Source: Gelidibacter pelagius (GTDB lineage: Bacteria > Bacteroidota > Bacteroidia > Flavobacteriales > Flavobacteriaceae). Taken from it: DNA of 64,000 nucleotides. The notes beneath the pieces were generated by a model, which did not search any database, had not been told where the DNA came from, and saw only the letters and a program-made list of their open reading frames with translations. A program made the position numbers and the translations under genes. How positions within the stretch are numbered: the first letter of the stretch is position 1; the number at the start of each line of letters is the position of its first letter. The stretch covers positions 248,001 to 312,000 of the forward strand of contig NZ_JAGEVG010000002.1 of the NCBI RefSeq assembly GCF_017581925.1, in the 5' to 3' direction. Below, piece by piece: positions 52,535 through 61,139 of this stretch.

Positions 52535-53148
52535 TGAAAACAAATTTAGAACAGATCAATAAAGATCTACGCAGAAAATCACCTTTGGAAATTATTTTGT
52601 GGGCCGTTTCGGTTTCTGATCACCCAGTAGTGACCACCAATTTCAGACCTTATGAAGCTGCCATTCTGCACGCCGTTGCCAAGGTGAAACGGGATATTAA
52701 AGTGATCTGGTGCGATACGGGTTATAATACGCCACAAACTTACAACCATGCTGAATCAGTGATAAATCAGCTCGAGTTGAACGTGCACTTATACGTGCCA
52801 AAACAAACTACTGCGCATCGGGATATCGTATTGGGAATTCCTCACGTCGATGATCCGAATCACAAAATCTTTACGGAACAGGTAAAATTGGAACCTTTCA
52901 AAAGAGCTATGTCTGAACATCAACCTGATTTATGGTTTACAAATTTGCGCAAAGGACAAACTACTTTTAGAGATAGTATTGATATTGTTTCTCAAGGTGC
53001 TGATGGCATTTTAAAAGTAAGTCCGTTCTACTATTGGACAGATGAAGAACTTGATAAGTATCACATCGATAATAATTTGCCAAACGAGTTTAAATATTTC
53101 GATCCTACAAAGCAATTGGAAAATAGAGAATGTGGCTTACATGCATGA
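52534..53148 (+). CDS. cysH: PAPS/APS reductase (no Fe-S cluster motif)
   Basis: 204 residues. PP-loop-type adenylylsulfate reductase family; KVIWCDTGYNTPQTYNHAE, FTNLRKGQTTFRDSIDIVSQ, LKVSPFYYWTDEELDKYH and the C-terminal NRECGLH with the catalytic Cys. Only two Cys residues are present, so the CC/CxxC ligands of [4Fe-4S] APS reductases are missing and it looks like the PAPS-type enzyme. Reduces activated sulfate to sulfite with thioredoxin. ATG 52534 is chosen (MKTNLEQI), overlapping the DUF2061 stop. Confidence 0.92.
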   Translation: MKTNLEQINKDLRRKSPLEIILWAVSVSDHPVVTTNFRPYEAAILHAVAKVKRDIKVIWCDTGYNTPQTYNHAESVINQLELNVHLYVPKQTTAHRDIVLGIPHVDDPNHKIFTEQVKLEPFKRAMSEHQPDLWFTNLRKGQTTFRDSIDIVSQGADGILKVSPFYYWTDEELDKYHIDNNLPNEFKYFDPTKQLENRECGLHA

Positions 53149-53195
53149 AAATAGTTCACAGTCGTATTCACAGTCAACAGAATAACGTAAGAAAA

Positions 53196-54173
53196 ATGAA
53201 AATTACAGAAAAAACCAACCCAGTAAAGGTTTCCCCTTCGGATCCCGATAGTTATGAGGCTAAGGAGCTTCTCTTAAACACGTCAAAAATCAATCCCTTA
53301 GAAAATGAATCCATCTACATTATTAGGGAGGTAGCAGCGCAATTTGAAAAACCTGTGCTCTTGTTTTCTGGAGGAAAGGACTCCATCACTTTGGTAAGAT
53401 TGGCGCAAAAAGCCTTTTATCCTGCGAAAATTCCGTTCCCGTTAATGCATATCGATACCGGCCATAATTTTCCTGAAACTATTGCATTTCGAGATCAACT
53501 GGTCAAAGAATTAGGATTGGAATTGATTGTGCGAAATGTGCAGGATTCCATTAATCAAGGAAAAGTAAAAGAAGAATCTGGTAGATATGCCAGTAGAAAT
53601 AGCCTTCAAACCACGACGCTTTTAGACGCTATTGAAGAATTCAAATTTGATGCCTGTATCGGGGGTGCCAGAAGGGACGAGGAAAAAGCAAGAGCCAAGG
53701 AACGTATTTTTTCTGTGAGAGACGATTTTGGACAATGGGATGAGAAAAATCAGCGTCCCGAATTATTCGATATGCTGAATGGACAGATTCAATTGGGCCA
53801 AAATGTACGGGTCTTTCCGATTTCCAACTGGACAGAATTAGATGTTTGGTCGTATATCGAAAGAGAAACTATTGAAATCCCTTCCATTTATTTTGCACAT
53901 ACCAGAGCCACGTTTTTAAGAGACGGGTTGATTTGGTCTTCTGATGACGAGGTGGTATACAGGGACGAAGATGAAGTGGTTGAAGATCGTGTCGTCCGAT
54001 TTAGAACGGTTGGGGATATGAGCTGCACTGCGGCCGTGCTTTCTGAAGCCGCGGATATTGCTTCTGTAGTGCAGGAAATCCGAGATTCCACCATTTCAGA
54101 ACGTGGCGCGCGCATTGACGACAAGCGCTCAGAAGCTGCGATGGAAAAACGTAAACAGCAGGGGTACTTTTAA
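53196..54173 (+). CDS. cysD: Sulfate adenylyltransferase subunit 2
   Basis: 325 residues. SIYIIREVAAQFEKPVLLFS and SGGKDSITLVRLAQKAFYP carry the PP-loop; PFPLMHIDTGHNFPETI, GGARRDEEKARAKERIFSVR, NVRVFPISNWTELDVWSYIE and TVGDMSCTAAVLS are also typical. With CysN it makes APS from ATP and sulfate. The frame also opens at ATG 53145, overlapping the cysH stop (ATGA), which would add 17 residues; 53196 is preferred but not certain. Confidence 0.93.
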   Translation: MKITEKTNPVKVSPSDPDSYEAKELLLNTSKINPLENESIYIIREVAAQFEKPVLLFSGGKDSITLVRLAQKAFYPAKIPFPLMHIDTGHNFPETIAFRDQLVKELGLELIVRNVQDSINQGKVKEESGRYASRNSLQTTTLLDAIEEFKFDACIGGARRDEEKARAKERIFSVRDDFGQWDEKNQRPELFDMLNGQIQLGQNVRVFPISNWTELDVWSYIERETIEIPSIYFAHTRATFLRDGLIWSSDDEVVYRDEDEVVEDRVVRFRTVGDMSCTAAVLSEAADIASVVQEIRDSTISERGARIDDKRSEAAMEKRKQQGYF

Positions 54174-54175
54174 TC

Positions 54176-54200
54176 CCCCTAACCCCCGAAGGGGGAATGA
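54176..54200. repeat. C/G-rich palindrome after cysD
   Basis: CCCCCTAACCCCCGAAGGGG, with core CCCCC-GAA-GGGGG (54183-54195), right after the cysD stop. First of three different palindromes in the 170-base cysD-cysN gap. Confidence 0.7.
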
Positions 54201-54231
54201 GCAAGTTTGCGCATAAATTGAATTAAACTTT

Positions 54232-54258
54232 CCTGCAAGGTTTCAAAAACCTTGTAGG
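54232..54258. repeat. Palindromic repeat, family D (CCTGCAAGGTTT type)
   Basis: CCTGCAAGGTTT, loop CAA, AAACCTTGTAGG, one wobble. The same unit occurs in a decayed tandem at 57831-57902. Confidence 0.75.
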
Positions 54259-54312
54259 TTTCTAAAATTAAATACTAAATATTAACAGTTTAAAATACAC
54301 CCGTAAAGAACT

Positions 54313-54341
54313 CCCTCTCCTTTGGAGAGGGTTGGGGAGAG
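54313..54341. repeat. CCCTCTCC palindrome abutting the cysN start
   Basis: CCCTCTCC-TTT-GGAGAGGG (54313-54331) then TTGGGGAGAGG, ending two bases before the cysN ATG. The purine-rich tail GGGGAGAGG could double as the ribosome-binding site. Confidence 0.7.
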
Positions 54342-54343
54342 GA

Positions 54344-55591
54344 ATGGAAGTTTTAAAAATAGCAACAGCAGGAAGTGTAGATGATGGAAAAAGCACCTTA
54401 ATTGGTAGAATTCTATACGATACAAAATCATTAACGAGTGATAAGCTCGACGCCATAAAAAAAACCAGTAAACAGAAAGGTTACGATTATCTTGATTTTT
54501 CATTGGCAACAGACGGTTTGGTAGCCGAAAGAGAACAAGGGATTACCATTGATGTCGCTCATATTTATTTCTCAACACAAACCAAGAGTTATATCATTGC
54601 GGATACTCCTGGTCATGTGGAGTATACGAGAAACATGGTTACAGGTGCTTCTACTTCGCAAGCGGCCATCATCTTGATTGACGCCCGAAAAGGTGTGATT
54701 GAACAGACCAATCGGCATTTTTTTATCAATAATTTATTGCGTGTAAAAGATGTGATCGTCGCCATCAATAAAATGGATTTGGTTGATTTTTCCGAAGAAA
54801 TTTATAACAAGATCAAAGCTGATTTCAAAAGCTTAATGGATAAACGGGATTATCAAGAGCAAAATATCACCTTCATTCCGGTGAGTGCGCTAAAAGGTGA
54901 CAATGTTGTCCATAAATCAAAACACACACCGTGGTACAAAGGACAAACTCTATTGGAACATTTTGAACAATTGGACACTGAAGATATTTACAATGTTGGC
55001 ACGCCACGATTTCCTGTACAGTATGTTATAAGACCGAAGACTGAAGAATTTCATGATTTTAGAGGTTATGCCGGTAAAGTATATGGTGGGGAACTAAGTG
55101 TTGGTGATGAAGTGGTCGCTTTGCCATCCCAAACGAAATCTAAAATAAAAGAGATTATTGTATATGATCAATTGTACCAAACCGCTTCAAGACGCTCGTC
55201 AGTGACCATCACTTTGGAAGATGATATCAATGTGAGTCGCGGGGATATGTTGGTGAAAGCCGCTGACTTACCAACTATTGATAAGCAATTCACAGCAACC
55301 ATTTCTTGGATGGATTCTCAAAACTTAGTGACAGGGAATAAATATGTATTGCAACACGGGGTCAATAAAGTTTTGGCCAAGGTGGATGCCATTAATCATA
55401 AAATCCATCCCGATTATTCAGGAATTGAAGACAATATCCAGGCTCTGGGAATGAATGATATCGCGTCGGTAACTTTCAAATTGAACAAGCCTATTTTTTT
55501 CGATCCGTTCAAAAACCATCGTACCAATGGCTCTTTCATTTTAATCGATTCACAATCCAATAATACCGTTGGAGCAGGCTTTATTCAGTAA
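54344..55591 (+). CDS. cysN: Sulfate adenylyltransferase subunit 1 (GTPase)
   Basis: 415 residues. GTPase motifs: G1 TAGSVDDGKSTLIGRILYDT, G3 IADTPGHVEYTRNMVTGAST, G4 VAINKMDLVD, and EREQGITIDVAHIYFS. Elongation-factor-like beta-barrels follow. It ends at the usual CysN length with no APS-kinase (CysC) domain. ATG 54344 is chosen over the upstream in-frame ATG at 54332, which lies inside the repeat and adds only MGRG. Confidence 0.95.
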   Translation: MEVLKIATAGSVDDGKSTLIGRILYDTKSLTSDKLDAIKKTSKQKGYDYLDFSLATDGLVAEREQGITIDVAHIYFSTQTKSYIIADTPGHVEYTRNMVTGASTSQAAIILIDARKGVIEQTNRHFFINNLLRVKDVIVAINKMDLVDFSEEIYNKIKADFKSLMDKRDYQEQNITFIPVSALKGDNVVHKSKHTPWYKGQTLLEHFEQLDTEDIYNVGTPRFPVQYVIRPKTEEFHDFRGYAGKVYGGELSVGDEVVALPSQTKSKIKEIIVYDQLYQTASRRSSVTITLEDDINVSRGDMLVKAADLPTIDKQFTATISWMDSQNLVTGNKYVLQHGVNKVLAKVDAINHKIHPDYSGIEDNIQALGMNDIASVTFKLNKPIFFDPFKNHRTNGSFILIDSQSNNTVGAGFIQ

Positions 55592-55733
55592 AAGACGTAA
55601 ACACCAAATTGGTGAACTAAGAGGATTGCTCATAATCACAAATCACTAACAGTATTCTCGCTTACCCGAGTCAGAATTCCTTCCAGAACTTGCATTTAGT
55701 GCAGTACAGATGGGAGGTTAGCAGGGCATTTTT

Positions 55734-57827
55734 ATGCAAAGTTTTAGAACAGAATTAGAAAATCCAGTCGTTGAAAAAGACATTATCGATTTAGCCAATA
55801 AAATTGAACTCTTCAAATATGGCAAGATTGACGAGGATCAATTCAGAAGTGTGCGTTTGGCACGAGGTATTTATGGACAGCGCCAACAAGGTGTCCAAAT
55901 GGTACGGATCAAATTGCCTTACGGAAAAGTTCTGAGTCAACAGTTACGACGAATTGCGGATGTTTCTGACGAATATTCCCGAGGACGCTTACACATCACT
56001 ACCCGGCAGGATATCCAAATCCATTATGTCGATATTGATAGAACTCCCGAACTCTGGGAAGAATTGGAAAAAGATACGATGACCATTCGTGAAGCCTGTG
56101 GCAATACGGTTAGAAATGTGACTGCAAGTGAAACTGCCGGCATCGATATCAATGAACCTTTTGATGTGTCGCCGTATGCCGATGCTGTTTTTAAATTCTT
56201 TTTAAGAAATCCTATCTGCCAGGAAATGGGACGGAAGTTTAAAGTGTCCTTCTCGGCTTCCGATGAAGATTCAGGCCTGTCCTACATGCACGATTTAGGC
56301 TTTATTGCTAAAAAGGAAAATGGCATCAGAGGCTTTAAAGTGATGTTAGGGGGAGGCTTGGGCTCACAACCACGGCTTGCAGATGTACTCTATGAATTCT
56401 TGCCAACCAATCGGATAATTCCATTGATGGAAGGGGTGCTACGTGTTTTTGACCACCATGGCGAGCGAAAAAGTCGGGCCAAGGCAAGGATGAAGTTCTT
56501 GGTCAATGCTATCGGATTGGAGGAATTCAAATCTTTGGTTGATGAAGAACAGGAAGCCATTGCAAATACCACTATTCCTATTAATGTTGAAGATTATCCA
56601 ATATCTGTCCCGGTAACTGTTGAAGTGCCAAAAGTGGTCCTTAAAGATAAAGAAGCTTTTAATGTTTGGAAAGCGACCAACCTTATTCCACAAAAACAGA
56701 AGGGTTATGTGGCCATTGGTATTAAGATATTGCTGGGTGATTTCTATACGGACAAAGCACGTTTGTTAGCGGATTTAGTTCAGAAATATGCTGCTGGAGA
56801 AATTCGATTGACCCTACGTCAAAACATTCTCATCCCTTTTGTGAAAGAGGAGTTGTTGCCCTATTTCTATCAGGAATTGGACAAATTAGGTTTTACGGAA
56901 GTAGGCTATAATAAAGCAGTCGATATCACGGCATGTCCAGGAACGGATACTTGTAATTTAGGAATTGCAAGCAGTACCGGTATTGCAGAAGAACTGGAGC
57001 GTGTGATCAAGACTGAGTATCCACACTACCTAAAGAACGAAGATTTAGTCATCAAAATTAGCGGCTGTATGAATGCCTGTGGTCAGCACAATATGGCGAA
57101 CATCGGATTTCAGGGCATGTCAGTTCGAACTCCAGATAAATTAGTGGCGCCTGCACTTCAAGTTTTGCTTGGCGGCGGGAATTTGGGCAACGGAAAAGGA
57201 GTGTACGCTGATAAAGTGGTGAAAGTCCCGAGTAAGAGAGGACCAGAAGCCTTGCGTCGTATTTTAAATGATTTTGAAGCCAATGCCAATGGGGAATCCT
57301 TTTTGGATTATTATTTATCACAAGGCGAAAAATACTTTTATAGCCTGTTAACCGACCTGTCAGATGTGACCAATTTAACCCAAGACGATTTCATCGATTG
57401 GGGAACTAATGAGGACTATATTAAAGCCATTGGCATTGGAGAATGTGCAGGAGTGATGATCGATTTGATTGAAACCTTGTTTTTGGAAAGTGAAGAGAAA
57501 ATTGATAATGCCAAGGAAGCTTTAGGACATAAAGTATATTCCAATGCCATTTATTTAGCCTACACGTCCATGGTTAACGCTGCAAAGGCACTATTAATAT
57601 CTGAAGACATTGTCACAAATACCCAAGCCGGAATTATAAGTCAGTTTGATGCTGAATTTGTTGAATCCCAAAAAATTGATTTGGGAACTACCTTTTCGGA
57701 ATTCATTTATCAAATAAGAAAGAATGCACCAACGCAAGATTTCGCCCAAAATTATATTGAGAATGCAACGGTATTTTTAAATAAAGCAAGAGCTTTTAGA
57801 AAACAAAAACAGGCCATAACTATTTAA
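55734..57827 (+). CDS. Sulfite reductase (siroheme, 4Fe-4S) with C-terminal HEPN-like domain
   Basis: 697 residues. Two nitrite/sulfite reductase repeats: YGQRQQGVQMVRIKLPYGKV, GRLHITTRQDIQIHYVDIDR, then the siroheme-cluster motifs TACPGTDTCNLGIASSTGIA and ISGCMNACGQHNMANIGFQG (Cx5C...Cx3C). The last 130 residues (from about 565: LFLESEEKIDNAKEALGHKV, IYLAYTSMVNAAKALLISED) form a helical HEPN-like tail not found in CysI or plant SiR. Reduces sulfite to sulfide; electrons probably come via ferredoxin and the reductase at 59265. The 142-base gap to cysN shows no repeat. Confidence 0.92.
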   Translation: MQSFRTELENPVVEKDIIDLANKIELFKYGKIDEDQFRSVRLARGIYGQRQQGVQMVRIKLPYGKVLSQQLRRIADVSDEYSRGRLHITTRQDIQIHYVDIDRTPELWEELEKDTMTIREACGNTVRNVTASETAGIDINEPFDVSPYADAVFKFFLRNPICQEMGRKFKVSFSASDEDSGLSYMHDLGFIAKKENGIRGFKVMLGGGLGSQPRLADVLYEFLPTNRIIPLMEGVLRVFDHHGERKSRAKARMKFLVNAIGLEEFKSLVDEEQEAIANTTIPINVEDYPISVPVTVEVPKVVLKDKEAFNVWKATNLIPQKQKGYVAIGIKILLGDFYTDKARLLADLVQKYAAGEIRLTLRQNILIPFVKEELLPYFYQELDKLGFTEVGYNKAVDITACPGTDTCNLGIASSTGIAEELERVIKTEYPHYLKNEDLVIKISGCMNACGQHNMANIGFQGMSVRTPDKLVAPALQVLLGGGNLGNGKGVYADKVVKVPSKRGPEALRRILNDFEANANGESFLDYYLSQGEKYFYSLLTDLSDVTNLTQDDFIDWGTNEDYIKAIGIGECAGVMIDLIETLFLESEEKIDNAKEALGHKVYSNAIYLAYTSMVNAAKALLISEDIVTNTQAGIISQFDAEFVESQKIDLGTTFSEFIYQIRKNAPTQDFAQNYIENATVFLNKARAFRKQKQAITI

Positions 57828-57830
57828 ACA

Positions 57831-57902
57831 AACCTGACAGGTTTTAAAAACATCCTGCAAGGTTTTCAAAACTTCCTGCAAGGTTTTCAAAACCTTGTAG
57901 GT
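57831..57902. repeat. Decayed tandem of family-D repeats before cobA
   Basis: AACCTGACAGGTTTTAAAAA, CATCCTGCAAGGTTTTCAAA and CTTCCTGCAAGGTTTTCAAA, then the complementary ACCTTGTAGGT. At least three units of about 20 bases fill the gap between the sulfite reductase and cobA genes. Confidence 0.72.
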
Positions 57903-57917
57903 ATAATAAATATTTAC

Positions 57918-58685
57918 ATGAAAACACCAAGATTAACAGTAGTAGGCGCAGGTCCTGGAGATCCAGAACTGATCACCCTTAAAGCCATCAAAGCGATAGA
58001 ATCTGCAGATGTCATTTTATACGATGCCTTGATCAACGTGGCGTTATTAGACTATGCATCCCCAGAGGCAGAACTCATATTTGTGGGCAAACGCAAGGGC
58101 TGTTATGCCTATCAACAAGATCAAATTAACGACTTGATTGTGGCGCGGGCAAAATCCCATGGTCATGTGGTCCGATTGAAAGGTGGTGATCCTTTTATTT
58201 TTGGTCGTGGTGCTGAGGAAATTGATTTTGTGCGACAATATGGAATAGAAACCTATGTCGTTCCTGGCATTTCATCAGCATTGGCGGTGCCTGCCTACCA
58301 AGGGATTCCATTAACAAAACGAGGTGCTTCCGAAAGTTTTTGGGTGATTACTGGCACCACAAAATCCCACCAATTATCAAATGATGTCAAACTTGCCGCG
58401 CAATCTACTGCAACGGTGGTCATTTTAATGGGCATGGGGAAATTGTCTGAAATAGTCGACGTGTTTTCTTCGGAAGGAAAGCAAAATACATCTGTGGCAA
58501 TTATCCAAAACGGCACTACGGAAAATGAGAAATTTGGTACTGGAACCATTTCAACAATTTGTGATGTGGTTGAAAAACGAAACTTGTCCAATCCCGCAAT
58601 CATTGTGATTGGTGACGTTGTTAATCAGCGGGTCAAGCTAAATTCTATTCATACAGAAGTCAACCAACAACTCATAACAGCTTAA
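57918..58685 (+). CDS. cobA: Uroporphyrinogen-III C-methyltransferase (SUMT)
   Basis: 255 residues. SAM-binding GAGPGDPELITLKA at the N terminus, DALINVALLDYASPEAEL, FVGKRKGCYAYQQDQIN, VRLKGGDPFIFGRGAEEI and VVPGISSALAVPAYQGIPLT. Makes precorrin-2 for siroheme, the cofactor of the sulfite reductase upstream. The next gene begins 2 bases after the stop. Confidence 0.95.
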   Translation: MKTPRLTVVGAGPGDPELITLKAIKAIESADVILYDALINVALLDYASPEAELIFVGKRKGCYAYQQDQINDLIVARAKSHGHVVRLKGGDPFIFGRGAEEIDFVRQYGIETYVVPGISSALAVPAYQGIPLTKRGASESFWVITGTTKSHQLSNDVKLAAQSTATVVILMGMGKLSEIVDVFSSEGKQNTSVAIIQNGTTENEKFGTGTISTICDVVEKRNLSNPAIIVIGDVVNQRVKLNSIHTEVNQQLITA

Positions 58686-58687
58686 AA

Positions 58688-59263
58688 ATGGAACGAAATA
58701 ACTTATACCCTATTTTCTTAAGAATGCATAAAATCCAAACCTTAATTGTTGGCGGTGGTAATGTCGGCTTAGAGAAGCTCACATTTTTATTAAAATCGAG
58801 CCCCAATGCCAATGTGGAAATGGTGGCCCCTTTTTTCAGGGATGAGGTGAAAGCGCTCGCAGAACAATTCAACATCAACTTGATCTATATGGCTTATGAC
58901 GCTGCGTTTTTATGTGATAAGGATTTGGTCATTGCAGCAACTGATAACGTGGAGGTCAACAAAAAAATCTATAAAGATGCCAAACGCCGAAATCTATTGG
59001 TCAATGTTGCAGACACCCCTGAATTTTGTGATTTCTATTTAGGAGGAATAGTCACAAAAGGCAATGTTAAAATAGCCATTTCCACAAACGGGAAATCGCC
59101 AACCACAGCGAAACGCTTACGTCAGTTTTTTGAAGAAGTCATTCCTGACGATGTCAATATTCTGGTAGAAAATTTAAACCAATACAGAAAAACAATTAAA
59201 GGCAATTTTGAGCAAAAAGTGAATGCACTCAACAAAATTACCGAAACTTTAATAAGTAAATAA
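58688..59263 (+). CDS. Precorrin-2 dehydrogenase / sirohydrochlorin ferrochelatase
   Basis: 191 residues, like the N-terminal module of CysG or Met8p. Rossmann NAD site LIVGGGNVGLEKLTFLLKSS, DLVIAATDNVEVNKKIYKDA, NVADTPEFCDFYLGGIVTKG and ISTNGKSPTTAKRLRQFFEE. Completes siroheme synthesis after SUMT. Separated from cobA by 2 bases and from the FNR gene by 1 base. Confidence 0.92.
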   Translation: MERNNLYPIFLRMHKIQTLIVGGGNVGLEKLTFLLKSSPNANVEMVAPFFRDEVKALAEQFNINLIYMAYDAAFLCDKDLVIAATDNVEVNKKIYKDAKRRNLLVNVADTPEFCDFYLGGIVTKGNVKIAISTNGKSPTTAKRLRQFFEEVIPDDVNILVENLNQYRKTIKGNFEQKVNALNKITETLISK

Positions 59264-59264
59264 C

Positions 59265-60314
59265 ATGATTAAAACAGATATTTTAATAATAGGTGCTGGG
59301 CCTACAGGATTATTCACCGTTTTTGAAGCAGGATTATTGAAACTCAAATGTCATTTAATTGATGCATTGCCACAACCTGGAGGGCAGTGTTCAGAATTAT
59401 ATCCTAAAAAGCCCATTTATGATATTCCGGGAGTGCCGGATATTTTGGCTGGAGATTTGACAAATAACCTCTTGGAACAAGGTAAACAGTTCCAACCTGG
59501 GTTTACTTTGGGCGAACGCGCAGAAACTTTAGAAAGGCAAGAAGATGGTAGTTTTATTGTAACCACTAACAAAGGAACTCGGCATCATGCGCCAATTGTC
59601 GCTATCGCTGGTGGTTTGGGTAGTTTTGAACCAAGAAAGCCATTGATTGAAAATATCGCCTACTATGAAGATTTAGGGGTGGACTATTATATCAAGGATC
59701 CTGAAGTATATAGAAACAAAAAAGTAGTGATTTCTGGGGGTGGTGATTCTGCTTTGGATTGGAGTATTTTTTTGGCGGATATCGCATCAGAAGTGACGCT
59801 CGTTCATAGACGTAATGAATTTAGAGGGGCTCTGGACTCCGTAGAAAAAGTTCAGGAACTAAAACTTCTTGGGAAAATCAATCTCGTCACGCCATCTGAA
59901 GTGACTGCATTACACGGAAACAAAAGATTAGAGGGTGTTACTATTGAACGTGAAGGTGTGAAAATTTTATATGAGGCAGATCATTTCATTCCGTTATTTG
60001 GACTTTCTCCAAAACTGGGACCAATAGGAGATTGGGGTTTGGAAATTGAGAAAAACGCCATCAAGGTCGATACTTTTGACTATCAAACTAATATTCCAGG
60101 AGTTTATGCCATTGGTGATGTTAATACCTATCCTGGAAAATTGAAGTTGATTCTCTGTGGTTTTCATGAAGCGACGCTAATGTGTCAATCGGCATATCAA
60201 ATCATTAATCCTGGTAAAAAATATGTGCTTAAATATACTACGGTTAGCGGTATTAATGGATTTGATGGCACACGTAAAGAAGCACCAAAAGCAGTTGTAC
60301 AAGCTATTCTATAA
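59265..60314 (+). CDS. Ferredoxin-NADP+ reductase, thioredoxin-reductase-like
   Basis: 349 residues. FAD site IIGAGPTGLFTVFEAG, PQPGGQCSELYPKKPIYDIP, NADP site VISGGGDSALDWSIFLADIA with VHRRNEFRG, and YAIGDVNTYPGKLKLILCGF. It lacks the CxxC of thioredoxin reductase, as expected for TrxR-like FNR. Tight coupling to the siroheme genes and sulfite reductase suggests it supplies electrons from NADPH, via ferredoxin (inference). Confidence 0.92.
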   Translation: MIKTDILIIGAGPTGLFTVFEAGLLKLKCHLIDALPQPGGQCSELYPKKPIYDIPGVPDILAGDLTNNLLEQGKQFQPGFTLGERAETLERQEDGSFIVTTNKGTRHHAPIVAIAGGLGSFEPRKPLIENIAYYEDLGVDYYIKDPEVYRNKKVVISGGGDSALDWSIFLADIASEVTLVHRRNEFRGALDSVEKVQELKLLGKINLVTPSEVTALHGNKRLEGVTIEREGVKILYEADHFIPLFGLSPKLGPIGDWGLEIEKNAIKVDTFDYQTNIPGVYAIGDVNTYPGKLKLILCGFHEATLMCQSAYQIINPGKKYVLKYTTVSGINGFDGTRKEAPKAVVQAIL

Positions 60315-60359
60315 TTTGCTGTAAATAATTGTTTAATTTTGATATTACCCTCATGAATA

Positions 60360-61139
60360 ATGCGTAATATTGATCATATGAGTATACTTTCAAATCAATT
60401 AAATCAATTTCAGACTTATAATATCTGTTTAAAGGATCCTGTCGAGACCTTCACAAAGGCCTTGTTTTATATGCTATTTGATGAAGAATATCGGACTCTT
60501 AATTGTCAATTTGTAAAAGACACATTTCTTAAGATTACGACAAAGCTGAAATTGGAAGACGGTGAAGAAACATGGGCGCAATTTGAAAGTCAATTCGGAT
60601 CTATACGTGAGAAACTTGATTTGGACGCGATTGCCATAGAACAAAATGACCCTGCGGCCAAGAGTTTAACTGAAGTGTATCTGGCATATCCAGGGTTTCA
60701 CGCCATTGCTATTTATAGATTAAGTCATGCGCTATATAAGCTAAACTATTTTGTTATTTCAAGAATGATGAGTGAACACGTACATGGTTTAACCGGCGTG
60801 GATATTCATCCCGGTGCAACAATCGGAGATTCTTTTTTTATCGATCACGGTACAGGAATTGTTATCGGGGAAACGGCCATCATTAAAAACAACGTCAAAA
60901 TTTATCAAGGGGTGACCTTGGGCGGCATTCAAATAAAAAAGAGTCTATCGGAAACAAAACGTCACCCCACCATTGAAGATAATGTGACCATCTATGCCAA
61001 CGCAACTGTTTTGGGAGGCGATATTGTTATTGGCGCAAATAGCATTATTGGGGCGAACGTATGGATTACCCAATCGGTTCCTGAAAATTCGTTAGTCACC
61101 TATCAAACAGAAATAAAAATTAGCACACGCAAAAAATGA
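60360..61139 (+). CDS. cysE: Serine O-acetyltransferase
   Basis: 259 residues. A helical N-terminal region is followed by a left-handed beta-helix: VDIHPGATIGDSFFIDHGTG, IVIGETAIIKNNVKIYQGVT, LGGIQIKKSLSETKRHPTIE, VTIYANATVLGGDIVIGANS and IIGANVWITQSVPENS. Makes O-acetylserine for cysteine synthesis. The start could be 60360 or the next in-frame ATG at 60378. Its stop overlaps cysM by four bases (ATGA). Confidence 0.93.
   Translation: MRNIDHMSILSNQLNQFQTYNICLKDPVETFTKALFYMLFDEEYRTLNCQFVKDTFLKITTKLKLEDGEETWAQFESQFGSIREKLDLDAIAIEQNDPAAKSLTEVYLAYPGFHAIAIYRLSHALYKLNYFVISRMMSEHVHGLTGVDIHPGATIGDSFFIDHGTGIVIGETAIIKNNVKIYQGVTLGGIQIKKSLSETKRHPTIEDNVTIYANATVLGGDIVIGANSIIGANVWITQSVPENSLVTYQTEIKISTRKK

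Noticed and set aside
57831-57902. Tandem repeats as a CRISPR array
   Set aside because: Units are adjacent without unique spacers of constant length, and no cas genes are present.
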